Positions 56,670 to 64,000 of a DNA stretch of 64,000 nt are shown in pieces. This stretch comes from Conus ventricosus (Eukaryota; Mollusca; Gastropoda; Neogastropoda; Conidae): positions 141,380,614-141,444,613 of the forward strand of contig CM031595.1 in assembly GCA_018398815.1 (NCBI GenBank), in the 5' to 3' direction. Under the pieces are notes generated by a model that had not been told where the DNA came from, searched no databases, and saw nothing but the letters and a program-made list of their open reading frames with translations. Both the position numbers and the translations under genes were made by a program. The first letter of the stretch is position 1. Every line of letters starts with the position of its first letter.

Positions 56670-57860
56670 ATGGCGGCATTGAAGATGCAGAAGATAATGA
56701 TGTTTTTTGATCTTGGACGACATGAAGTTGAAATGATCCCTTTGACACAGCATCGCTCAACGCTCTCAATGCGGCGTGAATTAACAGAAGTCGGCCGGAG
56801 CATTTTCCCAAAAGTTTAGGCCAAGAACACCCAAATTTTAAATAGACCCAAATGATTTGAATTAGAAGATGGCCATTTGTTTGAAAAAAAACGACCAAGG
56901 ACAACTTGTTCGGCTTACAACTAAACCAGACCCATCAAAGTTTTTAGCCAAGGTACAATTATACAAAGACTCAGTGTGAAGATCAAAATCGCCTTGGTCT
57001 TGTTAGACCGAAATTAAGGGCGGGGGCCCAGTTTCAAACTTCAAAACACACTGCGGGAACTCCCAACAGCTAACCAAATAAAAAACATGGAACTTGAAGA
57101 ATTAAATCAATCGGCGGGTGGAATAATAAATGCAATAGAAGCAGAAAACCAGTTTTTCAGAAAAAAACAGCATTGAAGACTATACACGACTCACCGCTAC
57201 CCATGCGAGAAATAACGGCCCTTGATCAGCTTTAAAAAAACCATTAGAGGCGAATTAACAAACAATTAGCAAAACTAGTGAACTAGATGAGCATTAAAAA
57301 GAGAAAAAGAAAAAACTCGTTGAGGCTGATGACGCCAACTTAGGGCCTGATATTAAAGAAAGAATAACCAAAGACTAAAGTCTTGAACAAGAAAGATCAG
57401 CAAGCTGAAGCGCTAACTACTAACCGAGCCCAAATTACGAATCAAGTGAATGAATAGAGAAACTATCGAAAAAATTTTATATGAAGACACGACGCTAGCA
57501 GAACAAATACGAACGCTGTTTAGAGAGCATGGAGTCACATTAGCAAGCGTTATAACTGCCTTAGGATTTGCAATAAGTACATTGGTGTTGGCTATTACAG
57601 GCGGCGGTGGTCAAAGTCCAGTTCCCTCCGCCCCCAAACGCCTCCGCCTGATAAATCTGGGTAAAAAAAACGCTTGATCATCTTGCTAGTTTATTAAAAA
57701 AATTAGCTGGTAAAGCCGTGGACGCTTTACCAGGAATATTGGGGAGTATTGTCGCTGGCTTTTGTCTACTGCAAGAAAAGTAGTTGGCTTTATGGCCGAG
57801 CACTTATGGACATAGTTCTCGTAATATTGGGTTACTATTTAGAAAGATAAGACCAAGTAA
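56670..57860 (+). pseudogene. Conserved Polinton coiled-coil/membrane protein, uncharacterised
   Basis: Pieces in order: a polar N-terminal region (56670-57080), MELEELNQSAGGIINAIEAE (57089), a Lys/Glu-rich coiled coil (57230-57420), then one clean frame NRETIEKILYEDTTLAEQIR, TLFREHGVTLASVITALGFA and ISTLVLAITGGGGQSPVPSA (57450-57677). A Leu/Ala segment (LAGKAVDALPGILGSIV, 57700-57755) follows. The layout is coiled coil, amphipathic helix, membrane span, Gly/Pro linker. I recognise it as a widespread protein in cnidarian and mollusc genomes that is normally left unannotated; its role is unknown, and a structural or membrane-fusion role is only a guess. Confidence 0.6.
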
Positions 57861-58899
57861 TCCAAAGCCGTTAATCCAAAAACCCAAGCGCTGTCTTTTC
57901 ATATTCATGGTCATCGCGAACAGTTTCCGCAAGTTTTGCTGAGTCTTCAATGACTTTGGGGTTTGGGGACTTCGGGGATTGGATGACTTAATCTTGGGTG
58001 TTCTTTTATTGTTTTTAATATTACGGCTCAGAATTTATGTCGTTTTCCCACCTTCTGTCATTGCCTTGCTATAAGAATTTCATTATTATAGTTTATTATT
58101 GTACCTATTGGAGCCTGAGGTCAGAAGGCAGCAGTATAAACCAGTGCCACAGCAAAGTCTACTTTCGATCTTGCGTTTTGTAAAACATGTTGGTACCTTT
58201 GAATACTATGAAGGTAAATCAACTGTAGAATTAATGGCGTCCTCTAAATTTGCTAAGTATTTTTTTTTGTGCGTCTAAAAGCCAGTAGAAGGATCAGTTA
58301 TGCTCGATCTTGCCTGTGCTTGCGAACCTAGCAAACACCAAACGTAAGTGCGAATGAGTCGTTTATTCGTTCTATTCCCGCCCTGTTAGGCCCTTAGAAG
58401 TGTCTAAGATAAATGTTGTCATGCTGTTTTATGCTCTTGCGTAGGGACCCGGGCTCAACAGTTGTGCCAAAAAAGAAAGATTTGAAAGGAGGATGCCAGC
58501 CCTAGTTATACTTTCTGTGCGTGCCCCGAAAATAAAGGTCGCCTAGGCCATGATTATGATCCAACTTTTGTCTAAAGCCTGTCTTGATGTTAATATTAAA
58601 TTTCGTTACAGATCCTTTCAAAAGCCTTCATGTCTATTCTGTTGCTGAGTGGATTAAATGGTTTGTCATTTGGTAATGGTGCTTGCGTTCAGTCAAAATA
58701 CGTCTGAAGGTGTAATAGAATGAAATCTGTACACTGACCTCCCCAAAAGGATCATGGTGATTTAAATGATCGCATAGGGACACTCACACCCAGTTGATGC
58801 GCAAAACACAGCAAATTTTAACTGGTTCTGATAAAACTGATCGGATGACTAAACCGTTTTTCTTGATGTGGTCTTTTTTCAATAGGGGGTTAAGATAGC
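57861..58899. other. Polinton region without an assigned gene
   Basis: Plus-strand pieces such as VGTFEYYEGKSTVELMASSK (near 58190-58250) look coding, but I recognise no family. A missing Polinton protease could lie here or at 59760-60400; I see no catalytic His-Asp-Cys arrangement. Confidence 0.3.
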
Positions 58900-59760
58900 C
58901 TCAATGGAGTACTCACCTTTTATGAAAGAGGCAGTCGGGGTCACACCCAATGTCAAGGTATCAGTTGCTATATTTTTAAGATTGTAGTGCGGCCCAACAG
59001 AATATTTTGCGCCAGTATATTTGAATGCACTTTTTTTTAATTTGTTTTAAAAAATGTTTGTAAAAAATAACAACCCAAGACCGCCCTTCGTTTTTAGAAC
59101 ATGTTATTGAAAACAATTGGGGGGCCCCAAAAATGGTCGCGCTCCATAAAATTTCTACAAAGTCGTATGGTTTAATATAACTGAATCCAAGAAAAATAAT
59201 GCAGTTCTAAAATTTAAAATAAAGAAGGGAAGGTATTTAGCGGTTAACCCAAATACCTGAGGGTTATTACGGGTTTTGTTCGCTAAAAGAAGCAATGAGT
59301 AATTTCGACATTACCCCAAAAACTTAACAATGAAAAATCTAAAAACAATGTTAACATTCAAACCTAAAAGAAGAAGTATCACATTACCTTTTTGATGTAA
59401 AGCTAGCTAAAATGTTAGGCTTGCAGATGACAATCATAGATTTAGAGTTGTGCCAGACAAAACTACTTATGGGGGAGAAAACCCGCTCGATCTTGCATTA
59501 CATCATTACTCTATGTTCATTTGTGACGAACTAAGCACTGATGAAACTTATATGATGGAAGACCCCAACTGTTTTAAGAGCTCTTCCGTCAGGGAAAGTG
59601 CATATTGCGATAAGAAATTATACAATTCCCTAATTTACAGTTTAAAAGATTAGTTTGTGGGAGGGTGGATCATTTAATAAAAAAATCAAAGACAAAACGG
59701 GGAAAGTTGTAAAATTCGATAACCTCCCACATTGTTTGGAAATAAAATAATGCGTTACTA
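58900..59760 (+). pseudogene. Candidate Polinton minor capsid (penton-like) protein
   Basis: The clean frame is 59450-59653 (PDKTTYGGENPLDLALHHYS to a stop), preceded in other frames by VKLAKMLGL and followed by KIKDKTGKVVKFDN (59680-59725). A beta-rich protein ending in a 'D-x-G-K-x-V-x-FDN' strand just upstream of the ATPase would fit a minor capsid protein. The call rests on position and one weak motif. Confidence 0.25.
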
Positions 59761-60629
59761 AAAAAAATGTCGCGTGGGCCAAAGAACCAGAGTTACATTA
59801 GCGCCTGTAAGGTGTAAATTTTAAAGAATTAAAAGACCTTGCAGACGTTGCGGACTTTGAACAGAATGGTGGATAGGCGCTTTGTATGGTTTTGAGTACA
59901 CTAAGTGGTGATTATAAACGAAAAGAGGTTGGCGACAACAAAAGTTTTCCTAACTAGAACAACTGCGCAATCTAGAGGCAAAAATGTGGGCCAGTATGAA
60001 ATAAAATATTTTCGAAAACCTGACCTCAAATGGCATTAGAACCATATTAGAAGGGGAAATAAAATTTGAATTCAAAAAGCCCATTTACCAATATTTTAGC
60101 CGTCAAAAAAGTTTCAGAAAGCATTCAACTCTGGCCCTTTACATGTAAGTCTTATGCCGGACGACAATAGTCGGAAAAAAATTTGAAATAACGCCGTATG
60201 GAAAAAGCAGTACATCCTCCACAGAAGAGAAACGGTTTAAAAGATGCTTCTACAAAATTACAGTCATTCCGCAAATGAAATTAGGAGAAAACGTTCACAA
60301 TAATATTTGAAATTTCTGTCCTTAAAAGATAAGGAGAGGGAGGGTTGTGGGCGTTAGTGACGTCCTTTTAAAGGAAATTTCTAATTAGCTGGCAAAACTT
60401 AGACGTTGACAGTCTTAAAGTTACCGTGTCATTCTTCACAATGGCGAGGATTATTAAGGTCATAACAACAAGCAACAAAATCAATATTAGTCAAATAGAA
60501 ACAACTTACAGAACTAAATTTGGATTTCTTACACATTTAGGCCTCGTAGGGTTTTATTATACTGAACAAGTTTTGACAGAGAGTATAAATAAAAATAATA
60601 ACTGGATTAGTTTTAAATTCTGCTAAAAA
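59761..60629 (+). other. Polinton region, unassigned coding pieces
   Basis: Includes a 66-codon frame (60426-60626, MARIIKVITTSNKINISQIE) directly upstream of the ATPase. No family recognised. Confidence 0.3.
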
Positions 60630-61235
60630 ACAAATGGAGCAGTTTTAAACTTTATGACAAAAACTCCTCATTGCTCATTGATTTGTGGGCAGACTGGTTG
60701 TGGAAAACATATTTTGTCCTAGACCTATTACAAACAGTTTATCGCTATAATTTTAATCTTTATTGTGGTTTCTGTCCAACGCTTAAATGGAACAAAGATA
60801 TCATGATAGAAGGTTTATATGGACAGATGATGACATATATTTAGTTGACCTAGCAATAAACTGATGAGTGTTTAGAACATTTTAGACTGTTGAGGGAACG
60901 CAGACACTTTTTTATTATAGTGACGCTCAGCAGAAAGAGACATAGTTAAAAAGAGAAACACTTTGTCAAAACTAGCTTTCAGTGGAAGGCATGCTAGGAT
61001 AAGTGTGTGGATTATGCCAAATATAACTCGGTTTTAAAAAGCCCTTTAGAGAACAGTTAAAAGACTGTAGTTTATTTCACATGAAAGACAGAGATCATTT
61101 GAAGAATGTTTGCGCGAAAATGATGTTATTGAAAATGACCGGGAAAAAACCCTAGGATTAAACAAAAAACTGAAATCTGAAAAGTTTAGTAAATTAGTAT
61201 TAAAAACGGATAACCCTGCACAGTATGTTTGTTTT
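60630..61235 (+). pseudogene. Polinton packaging-type ATPase
   Basis: In related viruses this FtsK/HerA-type ATPase pumps DNA into the capsid. It begins near MTKTPHCSLICGQTGCGK, with the Walker A motif GQTGCGK at 60687-60707. The next pieces (LQTVYRYNFNLY, GFCPTLKWNKDIM) follow the family pattern. The C-terminal part NDVIENDREKTLGLNKKLKS and KFSKLVLKTDNPAQY (61120-61225) ends about 35 bases from the right terminal repeat. Stops and slips are frequent and I cannot locate Walker B with confidence. The combination with integrase and PolB identifies the element. Confidence 0.85.
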
Positions 61236-61269
61236 GTAGGGTCGTTATTTTTTGGTTACTTGTCAGAGA

Positions 61270-61357
61270 ACAGGAATAGGCGGCTTTTAGGCCACTTTCG
61301 CCCAAAAACTCGGTGGAGGAGCAAGTGGCCCAGAGTCGGCCTTTTCCCTGTTCTCTG
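61270..61357 (-). repeat. Polinton right terminal inverted repeat
   Basis: Complement of the left repeat. With its flanking bases (61266-61356) it is itself an imperfect hairpin: AGAGAACAGG at the start pairs with CCTGTTCTCT at the end, and two AAGTGGCC-type segments pair inside. Confidence 0.88.
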
Positions 61358-61363
61358 GGATCG

Positions 61364-61550
61364 AAAATTACACTCAAGGTCTGTTTGGAATGCAGATAAA
61401 CTGTCATTACGTGACGTCCTGCTGGGAGTAGATAATCGATCCTTAAGCAGAGGACCCCTTGAAAATGATAAACAACTTTAATCTTGATCGGTAAAATGAG
61501 TGTCAGTATAGCAAAGAAAACAAAATCTCTCTCTCCATATACTTAATATT
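61364..61550 (+). pseudogene. LINE ORF2: C-terminal end beyond the Polinton
   Basis: Directly after the right Polinton end, the plus strand gives NYTQGLFGMQI, then in the next frame KLSLRDVLLGVDNRSLS and later GKMSVSIAKKTKS. This is the expected end of a Tx1/L1-like ORF2 after the CCHC segment found at 44790-44840. It was the clue that the LINE had been split. Confidence 0.75.
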
Positions 61551-61616
61551 TGAATGCCAAATGAAATATCGTTCCTCGTGATCCCGACAACTTGCCCAAG
61601 TACAAACATGTTCTTT

Positions 61617-61641
61617 GTCTGTCTGTCTGTCTGCTCCTCTC

Positions 61642-61738
<97 letters not shown>

Positions 61739-61805
61739 TCAGTTGCTCAGTCGCAAAACCTTAAGTGCCGATCACAAAGCGTAGCGCATACACACACACA
61801 CACAT
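61617..61805. repeat. (CTGT)n-(CT)n-(CA)n microsatellites
   Basis: Consecutive arrays in the LINE 3' region. A related CTGT/CT array lies at 62226-62302 and a poly-G run at about 62322-62346. Confidence 0.95.
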
Positions 61806-62581
61806 ACACAAAACTAATACCATTGGTATGTATTTATTTTTTATGATAGCCATTTATTTTTGTTTTAAAGAATTAATTGTTACAAAACGACCATAAAACG
61901 CAAGTCCCTGTAAACCAAAGCTTTGTATCCCAAATACTAAAACTCATCACAGAAGGGAGGAGAGGGTGTGGGGTGGGGTGGAGATGTGGCTTGGAGAGGG
62001 GAAGACTGGAGATTTGGGGAGGGGAGGGAGGGTGGGATCGACGGTGGGGGAGGGGGGAAGTGAGGGGAAAAAAAAAAAGGGGGGTGGGGGAGAATTGTCA
62101 CGCTTCTTGGCTTTCCTCATGCCTTCCTTGGGGACCCTTTCGTTTCGCTACAAGGCTGGCCTATAGGGGACAGCCAACGGTGGGACGATTTGTAAAAAAT
62201 TCTACGTAAACTCTTGATGCCGCCTCTGTCTGTCTGTCTGTCCCTCTCTCTCTCTTCTCTCTCTCCCCTCTCTTCTCCCCTCATCTCTCTCTCTCTCTCT
62301 CTCACATTTTTTTTCCTTAGGGGGTGGGGGGGGGGGGGGGGGGGGATCTGAAAGAAAAGAAATTTAATTAAGTATTAAGTTTTTGTTTCACTTTTGTTGT
62401 TCTCTTTGTATATGCAGCACATTTTCAGTTTTGAGAGGTCAGTACACCACACATTAGAACATTAACAAACCCAGACATTTTGTATCAAACGCCAAAAAAA
62501 CTAAAAAACGGCAAGACTATGTCCCCTTTATAAGAGATCATACAGATTACGCATGGTATGTAAGGGACCCGGTTGGAGAAG
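61806..62581. other. LINE 3' region, no gene recognised
   Basis: Purine-rich G/GA tracts (61950-62095) and simple repeats, consistent with an untranslated LINE 3' end. Confidence 0.5.
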
Positions 62582-62800
62582 AAGAAAAAAAAAAAAAGAG
62601 AGAAAAAAAAAAAAAAAAAAGGCTAGTACTGGAATTTTTTTTTTTTTTTTTTTTTTTTTAAGATGAAGAGGACAGTTGTGACGCACCAAAAAATGAAGAG
62701 GTGGATTTCGGCCTTAGGAAAAAAAAAAAAAAAAAAAAAAATCACCGCCTTTGGTGCTCCATTTCCGATAACTGATGCCACAAAAAAAAAAAAAAAAAAA
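62582..62800. repeat. Poly(A)/poly(T) tracts ending the LINE
   Basis: Four long A or T runs (near 62587-62620, 62636-62660, 62719-62741 and 62781-62801). The last adjoins the right target duplication and is the LINE poly(A) tail. Confidence 0.85.
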
Positions 62801-62814
62801 AGTTAGCCAGTGAG
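62799..62814 (+). repeat. Target duplication, right copy (LINE insertion)
   Basis: AAAGTTAGCCAGTGAG; the leading A bases merge with the poly(A) tail. After it, block homology with 28034 onward resumes. Confidence 0.92.
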
Positions 62815-63600
62815 GTGATTGACACGCACGAAGCAGGGGAGGTAATTCGGATCTTATTACTTACTTATACTTGATACTTGATTTTTGCGGTGTAGAAGGC
62901 TGGGATGGCCCGTTCACCGTTCGAGGAAAAGAAGTTACTAGATATGTGTGGCATGCGTGGCACGCCTAGTGGTAACACTCTGGATCATATAGGGACGGGT
63001 GCATTCCCCCAGTGCGCATCCAGTCTGCTTTAAACGCCCTGACGGATGGGGCGGTTACGAACGTTGTCCGGAAACTATTCCAGCGTGGCAACACGCTGGA
63101 GAAGTAACCGGCTCGCATATTTAGCCGCAGGCCCATTGGCTAACATAAGACTGTTTCCCCCGCGGGGTCCTTTCCTTGGAAAGGGGAGCACTTTGGGCGA
63201 TCTGGTGACGTATTTGTACGACGATCACGTCCCCTCTTGGTACGGCGATGCTCCAAGCTAGGTAGCTTCAGGCTAGCAAGACGTTCTGGTAGGGAGATCC
63301 TTCAGGGGACCTATCAGGCGGGTTTTCTCTCCTCTGGACATCTTTCCCGGTCTCTGCAAAAGTGTCTTGTGTCTTGGTTGCCAGACTGAGTGGCCATATT
63401 CCAAAGCTGGTCTCACTAGGGACTTGTAGAGTGAAACAAATGTTTTTCCGACGTAAGTGGTCAAAAATTCTCCTTATAAACCTAGGGTTCGTTGGCTTCT
63501 GCTACGAATAAGCCAAAGTAAATTTCAGTCAGTGGCGCTTTCAGTTTGAAATGTCTGTCTGGTACAATAAAGTTCAACAATTAAGACGTGACCAAAGTTT
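62815..63600 (-). pseudogene. CR1-like LINE relic (3' part)
   Basis: On the minus strand: FVSLYKSLVRPALEYGHSVW (about 63435-63375), then LKLPSLEHRR near 63270 and GYFSSVLPRWNSF near 63110-63075, then a 3' untranslated end down to 62815. These are the thumb and C-terminal landmarks of CR1-group ORF2 proteins. The 3' end is shared with block A at 28034-28174, where it is cut by the gap. Confidence 0.7.
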
Positions 63601-64000
63601 AAAAGGCTGCTTTCATCTAAAATAAAAGTTTTTCGTGGTTCATGGAACTGAACGTTGACCGGTCGCCCTGCTTTCGAAAACCGGGGTTCTCTCTGTAGGC
63701 CCGCTGCCATGAGATTACAAATGAAATTTTTGGATTTTTGCAGACTACGACACATCTACGAAACAAGATTGGGGGAAAGTTTCTGTTTTTTCCCACTCTC
63801 TGTCTCTCTCTGCCTATATCTAAAATCAGTTTGCTTATTGTCTGTCAGTCTACACACACAAACACACACGAACACAGACACGCCACACACACAATGTAAT
63901 AACGGGTATTGCAAAGGAACGGTCAAAGGGATCTTATGTGATACCCCAGGTCAAAGGTATCTTATGTGAAAGCCGTTTAATAACACAGACGGCACACTCA
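63601..64000. other. No gene recognised
   Basis: Contains CT- and CA-rich simple repeats (63795-63895) and a short direct repeat GGTCAAAG...ATCTTATGTGA at 63923-63968. Confidence 0.5.

Larger units (their letters stand above)
44871..61357. mobile_element. Polinton/Maverick (virus-like giant DNA transposon), 16.5 kb
   Basis: A bounded element: inverted repeats of about 85 bp at 44871-44954 and 61270-61357, near-perfect 6-bp target duplication, and interruption of a LINE ORF2. The coding order is unknown minus-strand genes (49200-48050), two small plus-strand genes, integrase (+, 49924-50870), DNA polymerase B (-, 54562-51300), a membrane protein (-), a capsid-like protein (-), a conserved coiled-coil/membrane protein (+), one or more unassigned genes (+) and a packaging-type ATPase (+, ending near 61235). 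Integrase plus PolB plus ATPase is diagnostic for Polintons. Every gene is frameshifted, so this copy looks inactive unless sequencing errors explain it. No protease is recognised. Confidence 0.92.
39883..62798 (+). mobile_element. Tx1/L1-like LINE, split by a Polinton
   Basis: This insertion has a 16-bp target duplication and ends in poly(A), as expected for target-primed reverse transcription. The LINE has a 5' region, ORF1 (40169-41230), ORF2 (41337-44864, resuming at 61364) and a 3' region with purine-rich and poly(A)/poly(T) tracts (62582-62798). Without the inserted Polinton (44871-61357) it would be about 6.4 kb, full length for this group. ORF2 has APE endonuclease, RT and a C-terminal CCHC segment. 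The group call rests on ORF order and the RT/C-terminal motifs. Confidence 0.88.

Noticed and set aside
61110..61481. A single 123-residue protein at the end of the Polinton
   Set aside because: The frame crosses three different things: the ATPase C-terminus, the terminal repeat, and the resumed LINE ORF2.

Overview
The window is animal DNA, most likely from a marine mollusc and perhaps a caenogastropod snail. It has a host gene split by GT-AG introns, tRNA-derived SINEs, many families of decayed LINEs, long TG/GTGC microsatellites, and a SINE tail ending in (ACA)n of a kind I associate with gastropods. There are no bacterial operons. The taxonomic call is inference. Single-base slips are dense, including in a host exon, so uncorrected long-read indels are likely and many 'broken' genes may be less broken than they look.

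Layout. 1-6600: old LINE relics and simple repeats. 6610-11840: an antisense CR1-like LINE carrying nested insertions, namely the tail of a second LINE and a Tc1 transposon that itself holds a SINE with an 11-bp target duplication. 12072-19762: the one host gene recognised, AIMP2 (scaffold protein of the multi-tRNA-synthetase complex), in four exons, with a hAT-like transposon in its last intron. 20900-30700 and 30702-62955: two near-identical copies (A and B) of one block, separated by a 1000-N gap. They are either a tandem duplication or two alleles laid end to end.

Copy B differs from copy A by three clean insertions, each with the empty site preserved in A: a 1.8-kb internally deleted piggyBac (TTAA), a 325-bp SINE-like element, and a 22.9-kb insertion with a 16-bp target duplication. 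The last is a Tx1/L1-like LINE (39883-62800) that was later split inside its second ORF by a 16.5-kb Polinton/Maverick (44871-61357).

The Polinton is the most interesting object. It is a virus-like giant DNA transposon bounded by about 85-bp terminal inverted repeats and a 6-bp near-perfect target duplication. It encodes a retroviral-type integrase, a protein-primed family B DNA polymerase, a packaging-type ATPase, a probable capsid protein and several conserved uncharacterised membrane or coiled-coil proteins, all now frameshifted. Its left arm holds a 444-bp foldback and two tandem-repeat arrays. The window ends in another CR1-like relic.
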